Shown: piece by piece, positions 16,348 to 25,056 of the stretch
Position numbering within the stretch: position 1 is the first letter of the stretch
How the letters are laid out: every line of letters begins with the position of its first letter
The notes under the pieces: model-generated
What the model saw: only the letters and a program-made list of their open reading frames with translations
Told to the model about the DNA's origin: nothing
Databases searched by the model: none
Translations under genes and position numbers: made by a program
Assembly: GCF_047314965.1 (NCBI RefSeq)
Contig: NZ_JBLBVK010000053.1
Coordinates: forward strand, 62,001-126,000
Length of the DNA: 64,000 bases
Source of the DNA: JAVJUV01 sp047314965
GTDB lineage: Bacteria > Pseudomonadota > Alphaproteobacteria > Rhodobacterales > Rhodobacteraceae
Direction: 5' to 3'

Positions 16348-16743
16348 ATGGACAAGGTTGTGAAATCGGACGCCGAATGGCGCGCGGAACTGGACGATCT
16401 TGAATACAAGGTTCTGCGGAAGCACGGCACCGAACGCGCCTTCACCCACGACGATTTCCCGAAATCGGCCGGAACCTACCGCTGCCGGGGCTGCGGCGCG
16501 CCGCTTTTCGACCAGGCGCACAAGTTCGATTCGGGCACCGGATGGCCATCCTTCTACCAGCCGATGGACCCCGAGATGGTCGGCGAAAGCGAGGATCGCA
16601 GCTTTTTCATGCGCCGCACCGAAGTGCACTGCAACCGTTGCGACGGCCACCTCGGACACGTCTTCCCGGATGGCCCGCAGCCCACGGGCCTGCGCTACTG
16701 TATCAACGGCGTTGCGCTGGAGTTCGAGCCCGAGGAGAGTTAG
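16348..16743 (+). CDS. msrB: Peptide-methionine (R)-S-oxide reductase
   Basis: 131 aa with zinc-binding pairs Cys46/Cys49 and Cys95/Cys98, the substrate loop HKFDSGTGWPSFYQP and catalytic Cys118 in LRYCINGVALEF. It reduces methionine-R-sulfoxide in oxidised proteins using thioredoxin. No signal peptide is present, so it is cytoplasmic. The stop overlaps that of the convergent bamE. Confidence 0.96.
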   Translation: MDKVVKSDAEWRAELDDLEYKVLRKHGTERAFTHDDFPKSAGTYRCRGCGAPLFDQAHKFDSGTGWPSFYQPMDPEMVGESEDRSFFMRRTEVHCNRCDGHLGHVFPDGPQPTGLRYCINGVALEFEPEES

Positions 16744-17204
16744 CCCTCTTCCAGGAACTGGCCGGCGCCGAGGTTGCCGATATTAGCGAAGAGCTGCCGG
16801 AGGAAGCCGATGCCGCGCGTGTTCGACGTGGTAACGCGCCGGTTGAGGACAACGACCTGGCCGTTTTCCAGCCCGAAGCGCTCGACATTCTCGACCTGCC
16901 CGTTCTCCGCGAAGCTCACAGCGACGACCTCGCGATCGACTTCGACAGGTGCCCGCCACAGGAAGCGCTCAAAGTCCGACCGCACGTAATACCAGCCGCG
17001 TTCGTCGATGATACCGGCGGTACCCGGGCGGCCAAGAATCCGGGCAACCGTGTCCTTCGTGTCAACGCCGACTTCGACCTGCGCCAGAAGCGCATCGTCG
17101 GGAACATAGCCGTGGCTGTCCTCAAGACGGGAACAGGCGGCAAGCCCGACGATCAGAACGATCCCCATCCCGGCCCGTATCCTGGAAAACCCCCTGCGCG
17201 TCAT
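16740..17204 (-). CDS. bamE: Outer membrane protein assembly factor BamE
   Basis: 154 aa from ATG 17204, preceded by GAGGTGAGGGGC. The signal peptide ends in a lipobox VGLAAC with lipidated Cys24. The mature part has the SmpA/OmlA fold pattern: VEVGVDTKDTVARILGRPGT, then the aromatic WYYVRSDFERF. BamE is a lipoprotein of the BAM complex that inserts outer-membrane beta-barrels. Divergent to the DUF177 gene, the usual alphaproteobacterial neighbourhood. Confidence 0.88.
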   Translation of the reverse strand: MTRRGFSRIRAGMGIVLIVGLAACSRLEDSHGYVPDDALLAQVEVGVDTKDTVARILGRPGTAGIIDERGWYYVRSDFERFLWRAPVEVDREVVAVSFAENGQVENVERFGLENGQVVVLNRRVTTSNTRGIGFLRQLFANIGNLGAGQFLEEG

Positions 17205-17283
17205 GCCCCTCACCTCTTGCATCGCGCCGAAAGCGCGCCTAGTCGGCATACCTAGAGAACACCGCCGGTTCAAGGATTTGCTC

Positions 17284-17838
17284 ATGGCAGACGAAAACAC
17301 GGCCACCACAGTGCGGGCCAGAGACATCACCCGCCCCCGGCCTTTCACGCTCACGCCCGACGCCGACACGCGCGCGGCCCTCGCGGCTGAACTGGGCATC
17401 CTGGCAATCCGGAAGCTGAGTTTCCGGGGCGAACTCCTTCCCGATGGCCCGGGCGACCTGCGTCTCGTCGCCGATCTGGGCGCGACCGTGGTCCAGCCCT
17501 GCGTTGTCACACTTGAGCCGGTTACGACCCGGATCGACGAACGGATCGCGCGGCATTACGTATCCGAAATGCCGGACATTCCCGAGGGCGACGAGGTCGA
17601 GATGCCGGAAGACGACACGATGGAACCCTTGCCCCGCGACATCGACCTGACGGAGGTGATGGTCGAGGCGCTGGCGCTGGCCCTGCCACCCTGGCCGCGC
17701 GCCGAAGGTGTCGATGCCGTCGCGCTTTCGGTGACCGAGCCCGGCAAACAGGCGATGACCGACGACGACGCCAAGCCTTTCGCGGCGCTGAAATCGCTTC
17801 GTGGGAAACTCGAGGGCGACGAGGGCGAAAACGGGTGA
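17284..17838 (+). CDS. DUF177 / YceD family protein
   Basis: From ATG 17284 the protein is 184 aa. It contains the family features GDLRLVADLGATVVQPCVVT and a strongly acidic middle followed by DIDLTEVMVEALALALPPWP. YceD-like proteins are coded next to rpmF in most bacteria and have been linked to 23S rRNA processing or 50S assembly. Here rpmF follows by 145 bases. The frame is open upstream to 17203, but those residues do not look native. Confidence 0.85.
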   Translation: MADENTATTVRARDITRPRPFTLTPDADTRAALAAELGILAIRKLSFRGELLPDGPGDLRLVADLGATVVQPCVVTLEPVTTRIDERIARHYVSEMPDIPEGDEVEMPEDDTMEPLPRDIDLTEVMVEALALALPPWPRAEGVDAVALSVTEPGKQAMTDDDAKPFAALKSLRGKLEGDEGENG

Positions 17839-17983
17839 ATATCCCCTTGCGTTTCATCGGAATCGCAGTATGTATGCGCACTCTTTCGAACATTGGGTTG
17901 GACATGGGACGCGCCAGCGCGTAAGACCTCGACTGACCCAGAACCACCGGGGCACAGCCCCCTGCAGATACCGAGGTTGAGAC

Positions 17984-18190
17984 ATGGCTGTCCCTCAGAA
18001 TAAAGTCACCCGCTCGCGCCGGAACATGCGCCGCGCCCATGATGCTCTCGTTGCCGGCAACCCGGCCGAGTGCCCGAACTGTGGCGAGCTGAAGCGCCCG
18101 CACCACGTCTGTGGCGCTTGCGGGCATTACGACGACCGCGAAGTTGTCGCGCAGGCCGACGAGATCGACCTGGACGACGACGCCGCGTAA
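17984..18190 (+). CDS. rpmF: 50S ribosomal protein L32
   Basis: 68 aa beginning MAVPQNKVTRSRRNMRRAHD with the zinc-binding CPNC and CGAC pairs and an acidic tail. The N-terminal AVPQNKVT is diagnostic. It leads the conserved rpmF-plsX-fabH-ihfA-merR order. Confidence 0.97.
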   Translation: MAVPQNKVTRSRRNMRRAHDALVAGNPAECPNCGELKRPHHVCGACGHYDDREVVAQADEIDLDDDAA

Positions 18191-18217
18191 GCGTGGCCAT
18201 CGCGCCCCGGCACGGCG

Positions 18218-19321
18218 ATGACGGATAACCCCGATCAGACCTCCGGCAAAGCGCGGCCCATTACCATTTCTGTTGACGCCATGGGCGGCGACCGCGGACC
18301 TGCGGCCGTCGTCTCTGGCATTCAGAAAAGCGCCGAGAAGAATCCGGACATAGCCTTCATCGTGCATGGCCCGGCCTCGGAGCTGAAGCCACTTATCGAA
18401 AAACGGCGGTTGTCCGAACGCTGCCAGATCCGCGATGTTGCGGAAATCGTCACCATGGACGCCAAACCCAGCCACGTCATGCGCAACGGCAAGGGCACCT
18501 CCATGTGGTCCACCATCGAAGCCGTGAGGAACGGCGAGGCGGATGCGGCGGTGTCCTGCGGAAATACCGGCGCGCTGATGGCTGTTTCGATGGTTCGCCT
18601 GCGCAAGCTTCCTGGTGTCGACCGCCCAGCGATCGCGTGCCTCTGGCCCTCGCGAAACCCGGGCGGGTTCAACATCATGCTGGACGTTGGGGCTGACATC
18701 CGCGCAGACGCCACCGACCTTCTGCAATACGCGCTGATGGGCGGGTCCTATGCCCGGAATGGCCTCGGGCTGAAGCGGCCTCGCGTCGGACTGTTGAACG
18801 TGGGCACCGAAGAGCACAAGGGCCGCCCCGAGATCAAGGAAGCGCACGACCTGATCACCGAAGCCGCACCGGCTGCGGACATCGAGTTCGTGGGTTTCGT
18901 CGAAGGCGGTGATATTCCCTCCTCCCGCGTCGACGTGATCGTCACCGACGGGTTCACCGGCAATGTCGCGCTGAAGACCGGGGAAGGAACCGCGTCGCTG
19001 ATCCGTGAATTCCTGAGAGAGGCGTTCAAGGCCACGTTGCTCTCGCGCTTCGCCGCCCTGCTGGCAATCGGATCGCTGCGCCGCCTCTCCAAGCGGATCG
19101 ATCCGCGCCGCGTCAATGGCGGCGTGTTCCTCGGCCTGAACGGTACCGTCGTGAAAAGCCACGGCTCGGCGGACGCCACGGGCGTATCCTCAGCCATCAA
19201 GCTGGCCTTTCGCCTTGCCGAAAGCCGCTTTACGGAACGGTTGGCAGCGCGGGTTGCATCCGCGAGCGCGGCGCGGCAGGATGCGCTTGGGAAATCGGGC
19301 GAGAGCGAGCAGAACGAATGA
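18218..19321 (+). CDS. plsX: Phosphate acyltransferase PlsX
   Basis: 367 aa with ITISVDAMGGDRGPAAVV, RNGKGTSMWSTIEAV, AAVSCGNTGALMAVS and VGTEEHKGRPEIKEA, the family signatures. PlsX converts acyl-ACP to acyl-phosphate for the first step of phospholipid synthesis, acting peripherally at the membrane. The stop overlaps the fabH start in ATGA, so the two lipid-synthesis genes are coupled. Confidence 0.96.
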   Translation: MTDNPDQTSGKARPITISVDAMGGDRGPAAVVSGIQKSAEKNPDIAFIVHGPASELKPLIEKRRLSERCQIRDVAEIVTMDAKPSHVMRNGKGTSMWSTIEAVRNGEADAAVSCGNTGALMAVSMVRLRKLPGVDRPAIACLWPSRNPGGFNIMLDVGADIRADATDLLQYALMGGSYARNGLGLKRPRVGLLNVGTEEHKGRPEIKEAHDLITEAAPAADIEFVGFVEGGDIPSSRVDVIVTDGFTGNVALKTGEGTASLIREFLREAFKATLLSRFAALLAIGSLRRLSKRIDPRRVNGGVFLGLNGTVVKSHGSADATGVSSAIKLAFRLAESRFTERLAARVASASAARQDALGKSGESEQNE

Positions 19322-20289
19322 CAACACGCGCCGTCGTGCGAGGCGTCGGGCACTATCTGCCCGAGCGAATCGTTCCCAACGAGTGGTTCGAAGACAAGAT
19401 CGACACCTCGGACGAGTGGATTCGCTCTCGCAGCGGTATCGAACGCCGTCATTTCGCCGCCGAGAACCAGACTACATCCGAACTGGCCGCGAACGCCGCC
19501 CAAAAGGCGCTGGCGATGGCGGGCCTGGAGCCGGACGAGATCGACGCGGTCATCGTCGCCACATCCACCGCCGACCTGACCTTTCCTTCCGCCGCCACGA
19601 TGGTTCAGGAGCGCCTGGGCATGACCCGCGGCTTTGCCTTCGATGTGCAGGCCGTCTGCGCGGGCTTCGTCTTTGCGCTGGCCCAGGCCAACGCGCTGAT
19701 CATCTCGGGCCAGATCAATCGCGCGCTGGTGATCGGAGCGGAAACCTTCAGCCGGATCATCGACTTCACCGACCGTGCCACTTGCGTCCTTTTCGGCGAC
19801 GGCGCCGGCGCGGTGGTGTTGGAAGCTGCTGACGGCACCGGCACAAACGCTGACCGCGGAATCCTGGCGACCGACCTGAACTCCGACGGACGTCAGCGCG
19901 GCATCCTCTATGTCGACGGCGGCGTCTCGACCGGCACGACCGGACATCTCCGCATGGAAGGCAAGGAAGTCTTCCGCCACGCCGTCGAGAAACTGGCCCA
20001 GACTGCCGATGCGGCGCTGGAGAAAGCCGGCCTGAAAGCCGATGATGTCGACTGGATCGTGCCCCATCAGGCAAACCTGAGGATCATCAAGTCCACGGCA
20101 CAAAAGATGGGAATCGACCTCGATCGCGTCGTGATCACCGTCCAGGATCACGGCAACACCTCGGCCGCATCGATTCCTCTGGCGCTCTCCGTCGGGGTCG
20201 AGCGCGGCCAGATCAAACAGGGCGATCTGGTGGTGACCGAGGCGATCGGCGGCGGATTGGCCTGGGGATCGGTGGTTCTTCGCTGGTAA
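19318..20289 (+). CDS. fabH: Beta-ketoacyl-ACP synthase III
   Basis: 323 aa with catalytic Cys in VQAVCAGFVFAL, His in IVPHQANLRII and Asn in GNTSAASIPLAL. FabH condenses acetyl-CoA with malonyl-ACP to start fatty-acid synthesis. The start codon overlaps the plsX stop. Confidence 0.96.
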   Translation: MTTRAVVRGVGHYLPERIVPNEWFEDKIDTSDEWIRSRSGIERRHFAAENQTTSELAANAAQKALAMAGLEPDEIDAVIVATSTADLTFPSAATMVQERLGMTRGFAFDVQAVCAGFVFALAQANALIISGQINRALVIGAETFSRIIDFTDRATCVLFGDGAGAVVLEAADGTGTNADRGILATDLNSDGRQRGILYVDGGVSTGTTGHLRMEGKEVFRHAVEKLAQTADAALEKAGLKADDVDWIVPHQANLRIIKSTAQKMGIDLDRVVITVQDHGNTSAASIPLALSVGVERGQIKQGDLVVTEAIGGGLAWGSVVLRW

Positions 20290-20323
20290 TCCGGCTTCAA
20301 GGCCCTTTTCCAACCGCTTGATA

Positions 20324-20352
20324 TTGACTCGGAAAATCTTCCCGCCCATGCT
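20324..20352 (+). promoter_or_regulatory. Candidate promoter of ihfA
   Basis: TTGACT (20324-20329) and CATGCT (20347-20352) are separated by 17 bases and end 30 bases before the ihfA ATG. The -35 is good; the -10 is weak, as is common in this group. Confidence 0.4.
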
Positions 20353-20382
20353 AGCGCGAACAATTGCAAGCGGGGGAGTGGA

Positions 20383-20685
20383 ATGAGCGAAAAGACATTG
20401 ACGCGTATGGATTTGAGCGACGCCGTTTTCCGGGAGGTCGGTCTCAGCCGCAACGAATCCGCCCAGCTTGTGGAAAGTGTCCTTCAGCACATGTCCGACG
20501 CGCTTGTGAGTGGCGAGCAGGTCAAGATTTCGTCCTTCGGGACGTTCTCGATCCGGGACAAGGCCGCGCGTGTCGGCCGCAACCCGAAGACCGGAGAGGA
20601 AGTCCCGATCCACCCGCGCCGGGTTCTGACCTTCCGCCCGTCCCATCTCATGAAAGAGCGCGTTGCAGCCGGCAACAAGCAGTAA
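20383..20685 (+). CDS. ihfA: Integration host factor subunit alpha
   Basis: 100 aa of the HU/IHF family: TRMDLSDAVFREVGLSRNES, VKISSFGTFSIRDKAARVGR and NPKTGEEVPIHPRRVLTF. The IHF-alpha identity follows from the RNPKTGEEVPI arm and the fixed position between fabH and a merR gene. It bends DNA with IhfB as a heterodimer. GGGGGAG precedes the ATG. Confidence 0.93.
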   Translation: MSEKTLTRMDLSDAVFREVGLSRNESAQLVESVLQHMSDALVSGEQVKISSFGTFSIRDKAARVGRNPKTGEEVPIHPRRVLTFRPSHLMKERVAAGNKQ

Positions 20686-20689
20686 CGAA

Positions 20690-21448
20690 ATGGAAAAATC
20701 CCGCGAGGCGTTTCGCACCATCTCGGAAGTGGCCGAGTGGCTGGACGTCCCGACACACGTCCTGAGATTCTGGGAAAGCCGTTTCTCGCAGATCAAACCG
20801 GTGAAGCGCGCCGGTGGGCGGCGCTATTACCGCCCGTCCGACATGCGGGTCATCGGCGGGGTCAAGACGCTCCTCCACGATCAGGGCATGACGATCCGCG
20901 GTGTGCAGAAACTGTTCCGCGAGCAGGGTATCAAGCACGTCTCGTCCTTCTCGCCCAAGCTCTACGGACCGGCGGGAACCCCTGACGAAGACGATGCACA
21001 GGTCATCGACGGCCAGCTTGTTGCCGACGAAGTCGACCAGATCCAACCGTCCCCCGCCGCGCGCTCTACCCGAGACGCGACACCGGACCCGGTTCCCGAA
21101 GAGGAAACCTCGGTTGCGGAGGATGCTGGGCCAGAAGCCAGCGATCTGGTCTTCATCCATTCGCGCGCTGCAGGCCAGCCAGTCGAATCCGAAGCACCGC
21201 AACCCGCGTTCGACCTCGGGCCGGAACCGGAACAGGCCGCGGAACCGGAAGCAGCTCCGGCACTGTCCATTCCGGCCACGCCAGATGTCCCGGACACGGA
21301 TGCCGCCGACGACGACCCGGCCCATTCGGACGCCCCTGGCATTGCGGCCCTGGTCGTGACAGCGCGGCGCGCCCGTTTGCGCGGAGAGCGCGACACCATC
21401 GTTCAGGTCGTTGACCGTCTGAAAGACCTTCGCGCACGGCTCGGCTGA
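20690..21448 (+). CDS. MerR-family transcriptional regulator, single-domain HTH with long acidic tail
   Basis: From ATG 20690 (252 aa) the N-terminal 75 residues form a MerR winged helix (FRTISEVAEWLDVPTHVLRF, RRYYRPSDMRVIGGVKTLLH). The rest is a low-complexity Pro/Glu/Ala linker followed by a conserved C-terminal basic helix (ALVVTARRARLRGERDTIVQ). No cysteine effector-binding site is seen. This gene follows ihfA in many alphaproteobacteria; its target is not known to me. Confidence 0.85.
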   Translation: MEKSREAFRTISEVAEWLDVPTHVLRFWESRFSQIKPVKRAGGRRYYRPSDMRVIGGVKTLLHDQGMTIRGVQKLFREQGIKHVSSFSPKLYGPAGTPDEDDAQVIDGQLVADEVDQIQPSPAARSTRDATPDPVPEEETSVAEDAGPEASDLVFIHSRAAGQPVESEAPQPAFDLGPEPEQAAEPEAAPALSIPATPDVPDTDAADDDPAHSDAPGIAALVVTARRARLRGERDTIVQVVDRLKDLRARLG

Positions 21449-21527
21449 CCCATGCCGGAGAGCAAGACAACCCGGGCCAAACTCTGCCCTTGCCCCCGGC
21501 CCCGTTTTGGGTCAGAACGCGCTCCGT

Positions 21528-21605
21528 CGGGCTATGGCGCAGCCTGGTTAGCGCGTCCGTCTGGGGGACGGAAGGTCGCAGGTTCGAATCCTGCTAGCCC
21601 GACCA
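21528..21605 (+). tRNA. tRNA-Pro(GGG)
   Basis: The acceptor stem CGGGCTA pairs with TAGCCCG and is followed by ACCA. The anticodon stem TCCGT/ACGGA encloses the loop CTGGGGG with anticodon GGG, and the T arm contains GGTTCGAATCC. CCA is encoded. Confidence 0.95.
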
Positions 21606-21627
21606 ATAACCACGTCACGAGGTTCAA

Positions 21628-22704
21628 ATGACCGGAGTCCTGCCAGACAGTGCAATCCGGGACATGGCGTCAACCGGCGTGATCACCGCCGAAACGCCCG
21701 TCACCTCTGAACAGGTGCAGCCCGCCTCGCTCGATCTCCGGCTCGGCAACGTCGCTTACAGGGTGCGCGCGTCCTTCCTTGCGCCGGGCGGCACCACCGT
21801 CGCCAGGCGGCTCGACGCCTTTACCATGCACAAGATCGACCTGACCCGCGGCGCAGTGCTGGAGAAGGGCTGCGTCTATGTCGTGCCCCTGATGGAAGGA
21901 CTGAACCTGCCGTCCGATGTCTCGGCCGTTGCGAACGCAAAGAGTTCGACCGGACGCCTCGATCTGCTGACCCGGACGATCATTGACGGCGGCACGGAAT
22001 TTGACCGTATCCCGGCCGGCTATCGCGGCCCGCTCTATGCCGAAATCTGTCCGAGGTCTTTCTCGGTTCTCGTCCGGCCCGGCATGCGCCTGAACCAGAT
22101 TCGTTTTCGCCGCGGCCATGCCACCCTCGATGACAGCGCGCTCCACGCGCTCCACGCGACCTGCCCTCTGGTCTCGGGCACTCCGGTCATTTCCGAGGGC
22201 CTTGGCTTCTCGGTCGATCTGAAACCCGCCAGCACGACACTGGTTGGCTACCGCGCCAAGCCGCATACGGGGGTCATCGACCTTGACCGGATCGCCGGCT
22301 ACGACGCGGCGGACTACTGGGAAGAAGTGCATACCACCAATGGCCGCATCATTCTCGATCCCGGCGCGTTCTACATCCTCGTCAGCCGCGAGGCGGTCAC
22401 GATCCCGCCCGACCACGCCGCCGAAATGGCCCCGTATCTCGCGATGGTCGGAGAGTTCCGCGTTCATTATGCAGGGTTCTTCGATCCCGGTTTCGGCTTT
22501 GCCGCCGCAGGTGGCGCCGGCTCCCGCGGCGTGCTGGAAGTACGTTGCCACGAAGCACCCTTCGTGCTGGAGCACGGACAGGTCGTCGGGCGACTGGTCT
22601 ACGAGAAGATGGAAACCCTGCCCGAAGTCCTCTACGGCCGTGAGATCGCATCGAACTATCAGGGCCAGGGCCTGAAGCTGTCCAAGCATTTTCGCGCCAA
22701 TTGA
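21628..22704 (+). CDS. dcd: 2'-deoxycytidine 5'-triphosphate deaminase, long two-domain form
   Basis: 358 aa, about twice the size of E. coli Dcd. Both halves look like the trimeric dUTPase/Dcd fold. The first has QPASLDLRLGNVAYRVRASF, ANAKSSTGRLD and RPGMRLNQIRF; the second has FYILVSREAVTIPPDHAAEM, FDPGFGF and GVLEVRCHEAPFVLEHGQ. The enzyme deaminates dCTP to dUTP in thymidylate supply. I recall this long form in alphaproteobacteria. GAGG precedes the ATG, 22 bases after the tRNA. Confidence 0.85.
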   Translation: MTGVLPDSAIRDMASTGVITAETPVTSEQVQPASLDLRLGNVAYRVRASFLAPGGTTVARRLDAFTMHKIDLTRGAVLEKGCVYVVPLMEGLNLPSDVSAVANAKSSTGRLDLLTRTIIDGGTEFDRIPAGYRGPLYAEICPRSFSVLVRPGMRLNQIRFRRGHATLDDSALHALHATCPLVSGTPVISEGLGFSVDLKPASTTLVGYRAKPHTGVIDLDRIAGYDAADYWEEVHTTNGRIILDPGAFYILVSREAVTIPPDHAAEMAPYLAMVGEFRVHYAGFFDPGFGFAAAGGAGSRGVLEVRCHEAPFVLEHGQVVGRLVYEKMETLPEVLYGREIASNYQGQGLKLSKHFRAN

Positions 22705-22799
22705 CCGATGCCCCGGCACGGCTCCCTTGACGCGCTTCGAACCCCACCACATCTGAGACGGGCGGCACAGACGGCGCCGTTCCCACCCGGCGGCACCGC

Positions 22800-23720
22800 A
22801 TGGACATCTTCCTGATCGTGATTGGCCTCCTCGCCCTCGTCGGCGGGGGAGAAACCCTTGTGAACGGGGCGGTCAGCCTCGCGAAGTCACTCAAACTCTC
22901 ACCGATGGCGATCGGCCTGACCATCGTTGGCTTCGGCACTTCACTCCCCGAACTTCTGACGAGCGTCACCGCGGCGCTTGCGGGATCACCAGGCGTCGCG
23001 ATCGGAAACGTGATCGGCTCGAACATCGCCAATATCCTCCTGATCCTCGGTGTCGCCGCGCTTCTGTCGCCGATTGCCGTCGACAGAAGCGGTTTTCGCA
23101 GGGACAACACGGTTCTGATCCTCGCCACCGCTGCGGCCATCGCGATCCTGGTAATGGGCAATGCCGGGCGCCTGGCGGGCGTGGCGCTGGCGATCAGCCT
23201 CCTTCTCTATCTCGGCTATGTCCTGCGCTATGCCGATGGCCCGGGTCCACAGGAAGAGATCGAGGAACTGACACGCCCCGGCTGGAAATCGGCCCTGTTC
23301 ATCGCAGGCGGGCTTGCTGCGACGATCCTCGGCGCCAAGGCGCTGGTGACGGGAGCCGTCGCCATCGCCGCCCACGCGGGTCTCTCCGAGGCGGTGATCG
23401 GACTGACACTCGTGGCGGTTGGAACCTCGCTGCCGGAACTCGTGACCTCGATCATCGCGGCCCGGAAAAAGATGAGCGACGTGGCCCTCGGCAACATCGT
23501 CGGCTCGAACATCTTCAACATCCTGGGCATCCTGGGCGTGACCGCCATCATCGCCCCGATCCCCGTGCCCGCCGAAATGGTTGTGCGCGACAGTCTCGTC
23601 CTTGGGCTCGCCACCGTTCTGATGGTTGTGAATTGCAGGACCGGCTGGAAGATCACCCGGACCGAGGGCGCGATCTTCCTCGCGCTCTACATGGGTTATA
23701 TCTGGCTGCTCTGGCCCTGA
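22800..23720 (+). CDS. Calcium/sodium antiporter, CaCA family (YrbG-like)
   Basis: 306 aa, about ten helices, with the two inverted alpha-repeats: IVGFGTSLPELLTSVTAAL with GNVIGSNIANILLILG, and LVAVGTSLPELVTSIIAARK with GNIVGSNIFNILGILG. The GTSLPE and GSNIxNI motifs form the ion-binding site. It exchanges cations, probably Na+ for Ca2+, at the inner membrane. Ends three bases from the convergent GNAT gene. Confidence 0.92.
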   Translation: MDIFLIVIGLLALVGGGETLVNGAVSLAKSLKLSPMAIGLTIVGFGTSLPELLTSVTAALAGSPGVAIGNVIGSNIANILLILGVAALLSPIAVDRSGFRRDNTVLILATAAAIAILVMGNAGRLAGVALAISLLLYLGYVLRYADGPGPQEEIEELTRPGWKSALFIAGGLAATILGAKALVTGAVAIAAHAGLSEAVIGLTLVAVGTSLPELVTSIIAARKKMSDVALGNIVGSNIFNILGILGVTAIIAPIPVPAEMVVRDSLVLGLATVLMVVNCRTGWKITRTEGAIFLALYMGYIWLLWP

Positions 23721-23723
23721 GTC

Positions 23724-24254
23724 TCAGTCCAGAACCTTCTCCATGAAGACAAGGACATCGGCCAGAATCTCGTCCTCGAAATGGTCGCTCTCGGGATAAG
23801 CGTCACGGAACTCAAACCCCATGTCCCGGTATAGCCCGATCGCGGGTGTCAGGTTCCGGGTCGTATCAAGACGAAGCGCCCGTACCCCCAGGGCCCGCGC
23901 TTCGGCGACCGCAGCCTCGACCAATGCGCGCCCCGCTCCAGTGCCACGCCCCTCGGGACGCACGTAGAGGCGTTTGATTTCCATATCGCGCGCACCTGAT
24001 TTCCGGAGGAAGACCATGCCCACGGCCTCGCACGGCCCACGTTCCGCCACGAAGGTCCGGCCTATCGGCGGCACGACCTTGTGCAACCCGCTCATCGTGC
24101 TGGAGATCAGGGTCTCGGGGTCGAAAGACACGCCTGCGGTGGTCTCAAGGTCCTCGCAGACGAACCGGATGTACTCACCCAGCAACGGTTCCAGCTCACG
24201 GACCTCGTCAATCCTGTCGAGCGTCCGAACCCGAACTCCACCGTCGGCGCCCAT
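23724..24254 (-). CDS. GNAT family N-acetyltransferase
   Basis: 176 aa with the acetyl-CoA loop IKRLYVRPEGRGTGAGRALV and the downstream LRLDTTRNLTPAIGLYRDMG, followed by the F-E-F strand of the fold. Substrate unknown. It is the last gene of the minus-strand scpA-scpB unit, four bases after the 48-aa ORF. Confidence 0.85.
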   Translation of the reverse strand: MGADGGVRVRTLDRIDEVRELEPLLGEYIRFVCEDLETTAGVSFDPETLISSTMSGLHKVVPPIGRTFVAERGPCEAVGMVFLRKSGARDMEIKRLYVRPEGRGTGAGRALVEAAVAEARALGVRALRLDTTRNLTPAIGLYRDMGFEFRDAYPESDHFEDEILADVLVFMEKVLD

Positions 24255-24258
24255 GGCC

Positions 24259-24405
24259 TCAGAACCGCCCGAGGCGGCGTCCCATGCGCAGCTTCTTCGC
24301 GGCTTCGGCCAGTTTCGGATCGGTCTTCTGGCCCTTGTTCACTGCGCGCAGCCCGTGCCGGAACAGAAGCTGCATCGCCATGTGTATCAGTCGCTCAACG
24401 TTCAT
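24259..24405 (-). CDS. Small basic protein of 48 aa downstream of scpB
   Basis: ATG 24405 lies three bases after the scpB stop, and TGA lies four bases before the GNAT start. The product begins MNVERLIHMAMQLLFRHGLR and ends AAKKLRMGRRLGRF. It is highly basic, with an amphipathic first helix. Tight spacing on both sides and a protein-like sequence support expression. Function unknown; an RNA/DNA- or membrane-surface-binding peptide is possible. Confidence 0.65.
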   Translation of the reverse strand: MNVERLIHMAMQLLFRHGLRAVNKGQKTDPKLAEAAKKLRMGRRLGRF

Positions 24406-24408
24406 GTC

Positions 24409-25056
24409 TCAGCTCTCGTCCTCGAACATGTCGGTCTGATCTTCCTCGCCGTCTTCGTCCTCGCCCTCGACGGGTTCACCCGGCGGCGGACGGTTCTCCA
24501 GAAGTCCCGCGGCACGCAATTCCTTAAGCCCCGGCAGATCGCGCGCGTTCTCCAGGCCGAAGTGATCCAGGAACTCCTGCGTCACCATGTAGGTGACAGG
24601 GCGGCCCGGAGTCATCTTGCGCCGTCCGAACTTGATCCACTCCAACTCCATGAGCTGATCGATGGTGCCCCGGCTGACGCTGACGCCCCGGATCTCCTCG
24701 ATCTCCGCCCGCGTGACGGGCTGATGATAAGCGACGATGGCCAGCGTCTCGATTGCGGCGCGGCTCAGCTTCCGGGTCTCGACCGTTTCCTTTTGCATCA
24801 GGAAACCAAGATCAGGAGCAGTCCGGATCGCCCAGGCCTCGCCCACTTTCACCACCGAGACACCGCGCCCCTCGTACCGCTTGCGCAGCATTTGAACCGC
24901 TTCGGCCGCATCGGCACCATGAGGCATCCGGGCATTCAGTTCGGCGACGGACACCGGCTCGGCGCTGGCGAAAAGGATGGCCTCCACCATCCGCTCCTGC
25001 TCGGCCAGCGGCGGCGCCTCGAACAGGCTCTCGCGAACGTCCCCTTCCTCAACCAC
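24409..25056 (-). CDS. scpB: Segregation and condensation protein B
   Basis: 215 aa with the tandem winged-helix pattern of ScpB: MVEAILFASAEPVSVAELNA, AIETLAIVAYHQPVTRAEIE, RGVSVSRGTIDQLMELEWIK, GRPVTYMVTQEFLDHFGLE, and an acidic tail. With ScpA and SMC it forms the bacterial condensin. GTG 25056 overlaps the scpA stop by eight bases. Confidence 0.93.
   Translation of the reverse strand: MVEEGDVRESLFEAPPLAEQERMVEAILFASAEPVSVAELNARMPHGADAAEAVQMLRKRYEGRGVSVVKVGEAWAIRTAPDLGFLMQKETVETRKLSRAAIETLAIVAYHQPVTRAEIEEIRGVSVSRGTIDQLMELEWIKFGRRKMTPGRPVTYMVTQEFLDHFGLENARDLPGLKELRAAGLLENRPPPGEPVEGEDEDGEEDQTDMFEDES

Noticed and set aside
17522..19162. 546-codon antisense ORF over DUF177, rpmF and plsX
   Set aside because: Overlaps L32 and PlsX, which are unmistakable; composition is typical of a shadow frame.
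18748..20796. 682-codon ORF antisense to plsX, fabH and ihfA
   Set aside because: It is a high-GC shadow of three certain genes, with no family motif and no ribosome-binding site.
21528..21605. tRNA-Pro as an integration site of an island
   Set aside because: The downstream sequence is a housekeeping dCTP deaminase with normal composition; no integrase and no repeated tRNA 3' end was seen.
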